A stretch of 64,000 nucleotides of DNA from the NCBI RefSeq assembly GCF_002278925.1, contig NZ_NCJH01000016.1, positions 1-64,000 on the forward strand, in the 5' to 3' direction. Below the pieces are notes generated by a model. The model made no database searches. It was given only the letters and a program-made list of their open reading frames with translations, and had not been told where the DNA came from. This DNA comes from Polaromonas sp. 39-63-25. GTDB lineage: Bacteria; Pseudomonadota; Gammaproteobacteria; Burkholderiales; Burkholderiaceae_C. Position numbers and translations under genes: made by a program. Positions within the stretch are counted from its first letter, which is position 1. Every line of letters starts with the position of its first letter. Shown piece after piece: positions 1-6,160 of the stretch.

Positions 1-2
1 GG

Positions 3-68
3 TCGTTCGACCCCGCAGCGTTCGATGTCGCCGAGGTCAACCAACGTTTGGCCCCGGAAGAATACTGA
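3..68 (+). CDS. C-terminal end of an unidentified gene entering from the left
   Basis: The first bases read as an open frame ending in TGA at 66-68, giving a protein-like tail that finishes in RLAPEEY. The other two frames look less protein-like over this stretch. Only 21 residues are visible, so no family can be assigned. The next reading frame starts at or inside this stop, which suggests translational coupling in a plus-strand operon that ends at the terminator near 300. Confidence 0.35.
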   Translation, partial: SFDPAAFDVAEVNQRLAPEEY

Positions 69-283
69 CCGTCAAGAACGGTAGTGGTCGGACTATTACA
101 GTTGACACGCACGGGGTGTTTGTGAACCTTGATCGAATGGTGGTAACACCACTTCGTGTGGACCCTGCTGTTTGGGCGCGCTTCGGCGTGGTCAGAGACG
201 GCCGGCGTCACAAGGTGATACGTCCAAGCATCAAGGCGAGGACGGATGCGAAAGCGGCGATTGCGAACGCAGCATCAGCCTGA
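65..283 (+). CDS. Small hypothetical protein, last gene of a plus-strand operon
   Basis: An open frame ending in TGA at 281-283 encodes about 70 residues with a balanced composition (for example VDTHGVFVNLDRMVVTPLRV), ending in an alanine-rich basic tail. There is no ATG at the proposed start. A CTG at 65, preceded by GGAAG, overlaps the stop of the upstream frame and is the best guess, and GTG codons further in are alternatives. A strong terminator follows 12 bases after the stop, which supports this as the operon's last gene. Function unknown. Confidence 0.45.
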   Translation: MTVKNGSGRTITVDTHGVFVNLDRMVVTPLRVDPAVWARFGVVRDGRRHKVIRPSIKARTDAKAAIANAASA

Positions 284-294
284 GGGAAAGCATG

Positions 295-324
295 AAAAAA
301 GCCACTGAAAAGTGGCTTTTTTTT
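295..324 (+). terminator. Intrinsic terminator, probably bidirectional
   Basis: Arms GCCACT and AGTGGC enclose a GAAA tetraloop at 301-316, followed by eight T (317-324) and preceded by six A (295-300). The flanking A and T tracts let it work on both strands, closing the plus-strand operon from the left and the long minus-strand gene train from the right. Confidence 0.85.
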
Positions 325-354
325 GCCCTGCTTAGGCCGATTATTTCAGGACGC

Positions 355-476
355 CTATTGGATGGCCGATTCTGGCTTCCACTTCAGTAGAAACCAGCGT
401 GCCGCGATTGCATTCATGGAACCGAGCAGGGAGCCAATGACACCAAAGCATTGACCGGTTCCTTGATATATTTCAT
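355..476 (-). other. Two overlapping 20-codon frames after the last minus-strand gene
   Basis: Reading leftward, the stop of the 473-775 gene overlaps an ATG (474-476) of a 20-codon frame, whose own stop (414-416) overlaps the ATG (415-417) of a second 20-codon frame ending at 355. Both junctions are ATGA. The second frame extended upstream would encode a hydrophobic stretch (CFGVIGSLLGS), so this may be one small membrane peptide broken by a frameshift. No other content is seen between the terminator and 473. Confidence 0.2.
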
Positions 477-775
477 TCGTTAACAGGCAGAACTTCCCAC
501 CAAAACGTGGCCGTCATCCAGGTGATGTTTAGCTTTTTTGCCTTCAGGCATTCACTCATGGTGAAGATGCTGCAAACTTCGTCCTTGACCCCTTCACGGG
601 CCGACCAGGAGAGACAGAAGCGCTCCAAGCGGCGCTTACCGGCGTAGGTACGGGACGGCAAAGCGACTTCCCAACCCAATTGGGCGCTAAGCCGGGCCTG
701 CAGCAGCTCGCGAACGCTCTTGCGTGTCAACTGCTGGCGAACCACAGGCCGGGAATGATGCTGTTCCGAAACCAT
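473..775 (-). CDS. Hypothetical 100-residue protein
   Basis: The start is supported by GAAAGGAAATC just upstream of the ATG. The product is basic in its N-terminal half (VRQQLTRKSVRELLQARLSAQLG) and has a tryptophan-rich end (WMTATFWWEVLPVNE). No known family or membrane segment is recognised. It lies 9 bases after the YkgJ-type gene and belongs to the same minus-strand train. Confidence 0.6.
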   Translation of the reverse strand: MVSEQHHSRPVVRQQLTRKSVRELLQARLSAQLGWEVALPSRTYAGKRRLERFCLSWSAREGVKDEVCSIFTMSECLKAKKLNITWMTATFWWEVLPVNE

Positions 776-784
776 GATTTCCTT

Positions 785-1489
785 TCAATCGCGCCCTTTT
801 TCTGAATCGCGTGCGTTTGGCTCAGTGACATCGCGGACCGAAGGGAATGCTCTTTTCCCTGCTTTGTAGCGCTTGAAACTTGCCGGATTCGCCCTGGCCT
901 CCCTTACTGCCGCAGTGAGTTCATACCTCTTGTCGTCAAAACCCGCTTCAATGTGAGCCATCTCCTGTGCCAAGACAAATATCGTCGAGGCCATCTTCAA
1001 ATCGGCCTTCATCGCGTTTTGTAGTGGCGAGCGCGTGTCTTCAAAGGTTACCTTGCAGGAATTTACATCCGTGGCATGGTGACTTCGGCAAGCACTTGGA
1101 CGAACCTCGTATGCCATGCACTCCCCCGCATTGCTGAGAAACGCACAGCGCACATTGGTGTGGATATGCTGGTCAACTGTCATGCTTGAAACGGCACGGA
1201 AATTTTCCTCAAGCTGTTTTTCGACTTGCGATTTGCCTGATGGCTCCAGCTTTCCAACCAATTCAGCCAGCGCAAAGGCCTCTGTTGCAGTCACATACAC
1301 GTGGTAATGGCAGCAATACGAGCAACCGCGACGACAGGCAATGCCGAATTCCAGTGGGTGGGTTGTCGCGTCCATTCTGCTGAACATCCGTACCGCGACC
1401 TCACGCGCGTGGGTTTGGCCGACAGCCGCCAGCCTTTGCAGATCAGCCGTTATCGTTCTCACTTCCTGGCGGAAATTGTGTTCATCCAT
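785..1489 (-). CDS. YkgJ-type cysteine-cluster protein
   Basis: The 234-residue product carries the cysteine pattern of the YkgJ/CxxCxxCC family (zinc or iron-sulphur cluster proteins of unclear function). GCSYCCHYHV lies near residue 56, and a second group, GECMAYEVRPSACRSHH, lies near residues 126-142, with a further cysteine shortly after. These are the usual metal ligands. The C-terminal part is charged and lacks known domains. Start chosen at ATG 1489 behind GGAAAACGG. Genes on both sides are small unknowns, so context does not reveal a substrate. The family call is firm; the biochemical role is unknown. Confidence 0.8.
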   Translation of the reverse strand: MDEHNFRQEVRTITADLQRLAAVGQTHAREVAVRMFSRMDATTHPLEFGIACRRGCSYCCHYHVYVTATEAFALAELVGKLEPSGKSQVEKQLEENFRAVSSMTVDQHIHTNVRCAFLSNAGECMAYEVRPSACRSHHATDVNSCKVTFEDTRSPLQNAMKADLKMASTIFVLAQEMAHIEAGFDDKRYELTAAVREARANPASFKRYKAGKRAFPSVRDVTEPNARDSEKGRD

Positions 1490-1514
1490 TGGGCCGTTTT
1501 CCTATCTTTGTGGG

Positions 1515-1811
1515 TCAAGACTTGCCCTGACTCAACCAGGCATGTCTAAACGATTGTGTGGGATACGAAAACCGGTTCACATCGTGTAGCGTGCTGTGCC
1601 TTTGATGCCATAAGGTTTCTTTGAGCGCTAGCCGCCAAGGTTCGCAATAACCCTGCTCCTCGTAATAGCGACCAATTCTGATGAAGGACAGCCCTGCGCC
1701 AACCTTCTGAGCGCGCCGGAAGCCGAATGACTTATCGACTTTCTTGTCCAACCAACGGGTTACTGCGGTGTATACAAGATCACCACTAAGGAAATTTGAG
1801 AGGGTATGCAT
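1515..1811 (-). CDS. Hypothetical 98-residue protein
   Basis: ATG at 1811 follows CTGAAAGGAAAAC closely, a strong site. The product is basic and aromatic-rich (FIRIGRYYEEQGYCEPWRLAL) with no recognisable domain or signal peptide. It sits between the TIR-domain gene (10 bases upstream) and the YkgJ-type gene (26 bases downstream) in the same orientation, so it is probably cotranscribed with both. Confidence 0.6.
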   Translation of the reverse strand: MHTLSNFLSGDLVYTAVTRWLDKKVDKSFGFRRAQKVGAGLSFIRIGRYYEEQGYCEPWRLALKETLWHQRHSTLHDVNRFSYPTQSFRHAWLSQGKS

Positions 1812-1820
1812 GTTTTCCTT

Positions 1821-2516
1821 TCAGATAGCGACCAGCTCGGCGATTTTTTCCGCGATCACGGCCATTGAATCTTCTGCAGTGTCTAGGCCGCTTCTGGAAG
1901 CGAGCAAGGGGCTGACATTGCGGAGAGCGCCATACGTCGTGTTGTGCACGATGGGAACGAGTTGGTTACCCGCCAGGAGTGCCGAAAGCTCTTTGTCGGC
2001 GACGCTCTCATTTGGGAGGCGGGCCAGCAGCGCAGGGGTCACAAGGACGAGGCCGATTCGCGAATTCGCTAAGCCTTTGTCGATGGCGCGCATCATCGGC
2101 ACGCCGAGGCCAAGGTCCTTCTCGCTGAACCAAACTTTGACACCCGCCGTCACGAGCAAATCGTGCAGCTCTTTGGCTGGTCCCTGCCGGTCGTCCCATG
2201 CGTGGCACAGGAAGACGTCACGAAGGTCAGGTTGCGCCGCTGCACGCGTTTCAACGGTTTGGCGGATTGGCGTGAGTGACTGCACTTGGGCAGACGTGTA
2301 CGACACGGAAGAACCTGCTCTCGACCAGCGCGGCCTTGAGCTACCGCTGGACCTGCCACTACCACCGCCGCTATAGCCACTCCCGGTGCTACCCGACGAG
2401 GAGTAGGACGAGCCGTATCCGCCATAGCGATAACTGCTTCGGGAACTGCATGCGGGGCAGGCTGCTGCTGCCGCTGAAGAGTTGTGCCCACGTACTGGTG
2501 CTGTGCATCTAGCCAT
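1821..2516 (-). CDS. TIR-domain protein with N-terminal zinc knuckle
   Basis: Residues about 99-231 form a TIR fold: the opening strand and box DVFLCHAWDD, the box-2-like KVWFSEKDLGLG, and a hydrophobic strand RIGLVLVTP followed by a helix containing DKEL. Glu176 is placed where NAD-cleaving bacterial TIR domains have their catalytic glutamate. The N-terminus has Cys4, His11, Cys20 and Cys23, a plausible zinc knuckle, then a long Gly/Ser/Tyr low-complexity linker (residues 25-70). TIR proteins in bacteria are commonly NAD hydrolases in phage defence or toxins; that role here is inference. No partner sensor gene (ThsA, STING, Argonaute) is adjacent. Start supported by AGGAAACC 3 bases before ATG. 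Confidence 0.85.
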   Translation of the reverse strand: MARCTAPVRGHNSSAAAAACPACSSRSSYRYGGYGSSYSSSGSTGSGYSGGGSGRSSGSSRPRWSRAGSSVSYTSAQVQSLTPIRQTVETRAAAQPDLRDVFLCHAWDDRQGPAKELHDLLVTAGVKVWFSEKDLGLGVPMMRAIDKGLANSRIGLVLVTPALLARLPNESVADKELSALLAGNQLVPIVHNTTYGALRNVSPLLASRSGLDTAEDSMAVIAEKIAELVAI

Positions 2517-2525
2517 GTCGGTTTC

Positions 2526-2681
2526 CTACTTTGCGGCCGAGCGGGAAGCAAGCCAGGCTTGGCGCTTGTGTAGTGCATCACCGCCCACGACAAGGGCTTC
2601 CCAGCGGTACCCGGCTCGCATTGCCCATTCAGCCGTGCAAGAGCCCTCAATGATCATGTCTTCGATGGTTACGGTGTCCAT
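2526..2681 (-). CDS. Small hypothetical protein (51 residues)
   Basis: ATG at 2679-2681 follows ATCAAGGAAACCAC, the ribosome binding site style used throughout this arm. The product begins MDTVTIEDMIIEGS and ends in a basic helix-like stretch. It stops 9 bases before the TIR gene and is probably coupled to it. No family recognised. Confidence 0.6.
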   Translation of the reverse strand: MDTVTIEDMIIEGSCTAEWAMRAGYRWEALVVGGDALHKRQAWLASRSAAK

Positions 2682-2705
2682 GTGGTTTCCTTGATGTAAT
2701 GCGCT

Positions 2706-3050
2706 CTACCAGAGTTCAGCATCTGGCTTGGGATGTTCAGATTTCAGTTCAATGAGCTCCGCCAGACTTGCGCCGCGCAGGTGTAGTGCGCATTGAGGGC
2801 ATCGCAAGAACCGACCTAGTTCGTCGTATTCGTCAAGCTCACCAGTGCAATTTGGACACCAGAGCAAAGCCGCGAGCGCCGGCTTTCGCGGCTCGATCTT
2901 TGACGAATCAACGCCATAGACAGCAGTTCGGATTGAGCCTTGCAGCTGTGGGGTGAAGCCACCCTATTGCGAGCAACTAACGCCACGCCCCAAAGGCTGA
3001 TCACATTCACTTGCGCAGATCGGGCAATAGATTGGTCGAACGCCAGGCAT
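2706..3050 (-). pseudogene. Two-part zinc-ribbon gene split by an in-frame amber codon
   Basis: ATG at 3048-3050 with AAGGAAATCAAGC upstream opens a frame of 28 codons containing YCPICASECD and a further cysteine, then TAG at 2964-2966. The same frame continues without another stop for 86 codons, through a clear zinc ribbon (WCPNCTGELDE and RFLRCPQC), to TAG at 2706-2708. Continuation of protein-like sequence in one frame argues for a nonsense mutation in a single 114-residue gene. Amber readthrough, or reinitiation on an internal start, are alternatives. No good start codon is apparent right after the stop. Function unknown; zinc binding is inferred from the CxxC pairs. Confidence 0.6.
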
Positions 3051-3104
3051 GCTTGATTTCCTTCACATTTTGTTGATATCCGTCATAGCAGGTTTCCCTG
3101 ATCT

Positions 3105-3335
3105 TTAGAGGGTTAATTTCAAAGTGTTGGCACATGCTGGGCACAGCCGGAACACAAGGCCCCGCAACTCCACTTCAGTCACGGTTGAATACTCTTCGGT
3201 TTGGGTCGATGGCGCGCAAGCGTTACAAGAACCATGCCGCGCCTTATCCAGTCCCTTTTTAACGGCAAGAAACTCATTCAAGCTAACCTGCATGGATGGA
3301 TTGGCCTTGTGGGCCGAGGCCATTGGGTTGGACAT
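3105..3335 (-). CDS. Small CxxC zinc-ribbon-like protein (76 residues)
   Basis: ATG at 3335 is preceded by AAAAGGAAACCACGA. The product has two CxxC pairs (SCNACAPS near residue 37 and LCPACANTL near 66) spaced as in a single zinc ribbon, joined by EVELRGLVFRL. It ends just left of an intergenic stretch leading to the split zinc-ribbon gene. Function unknown. Confidence 0.65.
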   Translation of the reverse strand: MSNPMASAHKANPSMQVSLNEFLAVKKGLDKARHGSCNACAPSTQTEEYSTVTEVELRGLVFRLCPACANTLKLTL

Positions 3336-3348
3336 TCGTGGTTTCCTT

Positions 3349-3630
3349 TTAATCCGAAGCCGTTATGCGGCCATCAAAGATGCAATCAAGCTTCTCGTTG
3401 AGATACGAGACTTCAAATCCTTCCATCGGCAACGGGTTGCCCGCGTGCCGATTGCATTCAGTGAAGTCGATACCGGCGTCGTGAGCCCGTTGACAGGATT
3501 TCAAATACGCCGTCATCACGCCAGCAAACTCGATGAAGGGGTGATTGCCAATCTGTATGGCTGAACTGTAAAAACGCTGGATGGTTTCGTCCATCCGCTT
3601 TAGTGCTACATCGCGTTCTGCGGGGGTCAT
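3349..3630 (-). CDS. Hypothetical 93-residue protein
   Basis: The start is preceded by AAGGAAACCTCACTGCG. The product reads as a soluble helical protein (MTPAERDVALKRMDETIQRF at the start; DAGIDFTECNRHAGNPLPME in the middle). No domain is recognised. It is 13 bases upstream of the zinc-ribbon gene and 19 bases after a 39-codon gene, in a tight minus-strand chain. Confidence 0.65.
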   Translation of the reverse strand: MTPAERDVALKRMDETIQRFYSSAIQIGNHPFIEFAGVMTAYLKSCQRAHDAGIDFTECNRHAGNPLPMEGFEVSYLNEKLDCIFDGRITASD

Positions 3631-3649
3631 CGCAGTGAGGTTTCCTTGG

Positions 3650-3769
3650 TCAACGAGGGATGGCGCGGTACTGCGCCAAGACGTCAGAGTCGGAGAGTGC
3701 TTTTGCGGCCTCGGATGTCATTTTGAAATGCAGCGCCACCCAGTAACGGAGGTCTTCAATCAACGGCAT
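3650..3769 (-). CDS. Very small hypothetical protein (39 residues)
   Basis: ATG at 3767-3769 follows CTGAAAGGAAAGACAC, a textbook ribosome binding site at good distance. The product begins MPLIEDLRYWVALHFKM and ends QYRAIPR. The site and its place in the chain support translation; function unknown. Confidence 0.5.
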   Translation of the reverse strand: MPLIEDLRYWVALHFKMTSEAAKALSDSDVLAQYRAIPR

Positions 3770-3781
3770 GTGTCTTTCCTT

Positions 3782-3934
3782 TCAGTATTCGCCAGAGATA
3801 ATGCGACCGGCCAGGCGCTGAGCGCAAGCAAAGTGGAACTCCCTGGAGCGGCGGTCTGCTGCATCACATTTAAACAAGCGCTGGCGGGAAAGTGCCCGTT
3901 GCTGCAATCCAAGTCGGTAAGCCAATTCACTCAT
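3782..3934 (-). CDS. Small basic hypothetical protein (50 residues)
   Basis: ATG at 3932-3934 follows CAGGAATATCCC. The product is strongly basic (LQQRALSRQRLFKCDAADRR). Its stop lies inside the ribosome binding site region of the next gene downstream, 12 bases before that ATG, consistent with coupling. Function unknown. Confidence 0.5.
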   Translation of the reverse strand: MSELAYRLGLQQRALSRQRLFKCDAADRRSREFHFACAQRLAGRIISGEY

Positions 3935-3977
3935 GGGATATTCCTGTTCGTTTTGTTAATTGAACTATACGTATCAA

Positions 3978-4241
3978 TCAAACATTCTGCATGGTCTTTT
4001 TAGCGTCGCGTTGCATCTTCTCTCGCATAACTTGCGCTGCCCTGCGAATGCCGCGTGAAAGCTCGCCGTCACCAACGCCTGGACTGATCAGAAATGCAAT
4101 GTCTGCGGGGTCCATGGTCACAGTCTTCGGAATGGCCTTTGCACCAGATTCAAGTTTGCGTCCACCACCACGTCCAGGCCCACCTCGCCCTGTCGTTATC
4201 TTGCCGGTGCTGGCTGCTTCCTTCTGCTTGGTAATTGCCAT
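3978..4241 (-). CDS. Basic ribbon-helix-helix-like hypothetical protein
   Basis: The 87-residue product has a Gly/Arg-rich basic N-terminus (GRGGPGRGGGRKLE), then KTVTMDPADIAFLI and a segment DGELSRGIRRAAQVM. The pattern of a threonine-rich strand followed by helix, turn and SRGIRRAA resembles small plasmid ribbon-helix-helix proteins, so DNA binding is plausible but unproven. ATG at 4241 lies 8 bases after the stop of the preceding gene; an in-frame ATG further upstream at 4310 would overlap that gene. The ribosome site GTGGAG is unusually close to this ATG, so the start is uncertain. Confidence 0.55.
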   Translation of the reverse strand: MAITKQKEAASTGKITTGRGGPGRGGGRKLESGAKAIPKTVTMDPADIAFLISPGVGDGELSRGIRRAAQVMREKMQRDAKKTMQNV

Positions 4242-4249
4242 CTCCACTT

Positions 4250-4549
4250 TCAAATTAGTTCCAACGCAGGGTTGAGTAAATCGATTCCCGCGCCCTTGCA
4301 TTTGATCCATGGGCCAGAGGGGTTAGCCTGCCCAGTCCACGCGGCAAAGGCCTGCGATGCATCGCCCTGATGCTCAAAGCAATACCGGCGCCCGTAACAA
4401 TCGGGCGTCAGGCCCACCACAATGGTCCAGGCGTACGCGAACGGGAGCAATCCACACCGACCCTGCCCAGCCACATCCCGCACCTCGGAATAGCCGTTTT
4501 CTTTGACCACCTGCTGCAGGTTGCTCGGAATATGCGCGCTCGCCTTCAT
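4250..4549 (-). CDS. Hypothetical third gene of the toxin-antitoxin operon
   Basis: The ATG (4547-4549) overlaps the stop codon of the toxin gene (TAATG), so the two are translationally coupled. The 99-residue product has several cysteines (GRCGLLPF, DCYGRRYCFEHQGD) and ends GAGIDLLNPALELI. No family recognised. Coupling to the toxin could mean a modulator or a passenger. The gene does not resemble known third components such as PaaR or HigC. Confidence 0.6.
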   Translation of the reverse strand: MKASAHIPSNLQQVVKENGYSEVRDVAGQGRCGLLPFAYAWTIVVGLTPDCYGRRYCFEHQGDASQAFAAWTGQANPSGPWIKCKGAGIDLLNPALELI

Positions 4550-4842
4550 TACTTCGTCCGCTTCAATTGGGCGTAAAAATTCTCATGCGGGCCAACCGAC
4601 AGCAAGACAAACTCGACGGGTTTCTTCTTGTCGGGCTGCAACTTGTAGGCCAGCAATGTCTCCTGGTTGTTGAGCTTGAACTTGTGAACAAACACCCCCG
4701 CCAGATCGCCGCGCTTTTCTTCGCCAATGAAAGGATTCTTTGCGACTTCATGCACCGCAGCATCGAGCACTTTCTTGTCCTTTGCATGCAGTTTTTTTGC
4801 AAGCCTGTCGAATGAGGCAGTCGATAGAGCCCTCAACGCCAT
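4549..4842 (-). CDS. RelE/ParE-superfamily toxin
   Basis: The 97-residue product has the size and pattern of a type II toxin of the RelE/ParE fold: N-terminal helices (SFDRLAKKLHAKDKKVLDAA), a central strand segment KRGDLAGVFVHKFKLNNQ, then ETLLAYKL and a C-terminal strand EFVLLSVGPHENFY. The GPHENFY ending is typical of a RelE branch that carries His and Tyr at the active face. It lies 3 bases after the antitoxin gene. RelE-type toxins cleave mRNA on the ribosome; ParE-type poison gyrase; the sequence alone does not settle which. It probably stabilises the element. Confidence 0.75.
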   Translation of the reverse strand: MALRALSTASFDRLAKKLHAKDKKVLDAAVHEVAKNPFIGEEKRGDLAGVFVHKFKLNNQETLLAYKLQPDKKKPVEFVLLSVGPHENFYAQLKRTK

Positions 4843-4845
4843 GGC

Positions 4846-5064
4846 TTACCCGAACTGGTAGGCCGAAACCTGGCCAGCCTTAGCCTCTTCAAGGGACAGC
4901 ATCGTGTCCTGGATCATCCGCAAGGGGAGATCGGGGTTGTCCAGAACAGCCTTGCCGATACGCGCCCAGTATTCGATCTGCTTGGGAACAGAACGATGCT
5001 CAGCCGCCGCAACGGTCTTTGCGTCCTCCACCAGATCATCAGAAAGTTTCATTGCGACAGCCAT
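4846..5064 (-). CDS. ParD-like antitoxin
   Basis: The product begins MAVAMKLSDDLVEDAKTVAA, matching ParD-like ribbon-helix-helix antitoxins (short strand, then helix), and continues HRSVPKQIEYWARIGKAVLD, the second helix of that fold. The C-terminus is the likely toxin-binding tail. Start chosen at 5064 because AAAGGAG lies 8 bases upstream; an ATG 45 bases earlier has no such site. Order antitoxin then toxin is the usual one. Autorepression by the antitoxin is likely by family. Confidence 0.75.
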   Translation of the reverse strand: MAVAMKLSDDLVEDAKTVAAAEHRSVPKQIEYWARIGKAVLDNPDLPLRMIQDTMLSLEEAKAGQVSAYQFG

Positions 5065-5120
5065 AAGGGATACTCCTTTGAATTGGTTGTATTGTAACGA
5101 CATAAGCAACCTTTTGCAAC

Positions 5121-5366
5121 TTATAGCGCATTGGCAAACATTGCTTCGAGAATACTTGAATCGACATCAACGTACCTCTGGGAGCAGTCGTTGAGCTGTG
5201 GCCCAGCAGCACCGCCACGGTATCCATGTCGCCTGTCGCGATCAGGACTTTCCCGGCGAACCGGCGCCGCCCGCTGTGGCTTGAGCCCTTGATGCCAGCG
5301 CGCTTGTACAACCTGGTGACGTGGCTTTGCAGGGAGTCGCAGGCCTTGTCTTTCCTCGTTGTTTGG
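5121..5366 (-). pseudogene. Frameshifted C-terminal remnant of an active-type tyrosine recombinase
   Basis: One frame gives LYKRAGIKGSSHSGRRRFAG then DMDTVAVLLGHSS, which contains the HxxR and GH motifs of tyrosine recombinases. The frame then shifts by one base. The new frame gives RYVDVDSSILEAMFANAL and a TAA at 5121-5123, supplying the expected catalytic tyrosine. The N-terminal part with the first catalytic arginine is missing. The fragment therefore keeps motif residues H, R, H and Y but cannot be a functional gene as it stands. It lies directly downstream of a second integrase-like gene and upstream of the antitoxin, suggesting an old integration or excision event. Confidence 0.65.
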
Positions 5367-5501
5367 TTAAAACCGATTGGGGAGAAGCGACAACTCCCCG
5401 TTCTTGATCCGACGCAAGGTGATCGCCGCGCAGTGATCCATGACCATGTCAATCAGGGCCTGTGCCGCTGCATTACGCAGGAATTCTTGTTGTGTCGCCA
5501 T
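5367..5501 (-). CDS. Small frame coupled to the integrase-like gene (44 residues)
   Basis: ATG at 5499-5501 overlaps the integrase stop (TGATG), so translation could pass on directly. The product starts MATQQEFLRNAAAQALIDMV and ends LLPNRF. It may be a real small gene or the broken N-terminal part of the recombinase remnant that follows in another frame. No family recognised. Confidence 0.35.
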   Translation of the reverse strand: MATQQEFLRNAAAQALIDMVMDHCAAITLRRIKNGELSLLPNRF

Positions 5502-6160
5502 CAGACAGCCCTCGCCACAATATCGGCCAGCCGTACCGGATCGCCATCCACCAAACGCTTAGTTGTTGTGATGCTCTTGTGCCCGAGGATGGCGGCAATA
5601 TGAACAAGATCGCGGCCCTGCCTGTGCTGCTTCACTGCAAAGGTACGGCGTGCCGATTGAGCACTCCCCCCCTCAATGCCAGCGTTCGCATGCAGCCGTG
5701 AGATGTACGCCCCCAATGTGTTGCAGGAATAACTCAAAACGCCCGATGGAAGCGTTCTTTTGGTTAGGGAGTAGGGTTGCCCATCCTCGGTGAGGAAAAG
5801 CGGGCTATCAGGATCAAGGCCGCGATATGCCCCCTTTTTGATAGTCGCCCCCTGTTTGCGCTCAAGACGCCATGCCAGGTACTTGTCCATCGCCGCCACG
5901 ATTCGCTTGTTCGACCAGTACAGCGGCCTCGCTTCGCCGTTGTGGGCGACATCCACGCGGACGGCGCTGGTGATCTTCACCGAACCCTTGGCATCCAAAT
6001 AATCAGCAACAGTGATGGTGGCCAGCTCAGTGACATTCAGGGCTGTTCCGTACAGAGTTAGAAGCAGCGCAGTGTCGCGCTCTGGAACTCGACTGTAGGC
6101 CGCCGTTGCCTTGATGAGATGTTCGACTTGTTTGTCTTCAATAACGGGGGGTTTAGCCAT
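5501..6160 (-). CDS. Tyrosine-recombinase relative lacking catalytic residues
   Basis: The 219-residue product has the C-terminal catalytic-domain fold of site-specific integrases: an N-terminal helix block, TLYGTALNVTELATI at the motif-1 position, and SARRTFAVKQHRQGRDLVHI then ILGHKSITTT in the motif-2 region. The motif-1 arginine is replaced by Asn42, the first histidine of HxxR is not found, and no tyrosine follows GHKSITTT where the nucleophile should be (KRLVDGD instead). No arm-binding N-terminal domain is present. By family logic it should not cleave DNA; it may act as a DNA-binding protein or accessory factor. It follows the nucleotidyltransferase gene with no gap (TAAATG). Confidence 0.65.
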   Translation of the reverse strand: MAKPPVIEDKQVEHLIKATAAYSRVPERDTALLLTLYGTALNVTELATITVADYLDAKGSVKITSAVRVDVAHNGEARPLYWSNKRIVAAMDKYLAWRLERKQGATIKKGAYRGLDPDSPLFLTEDGQPYSLTKRTLPSGVLSYSCNTLGAYISRLHANAGIEGGSAQSARRTFAVKQHRQGRDLVHIAAILGHKSITTTKRLVDGDPVRLADIVARAV

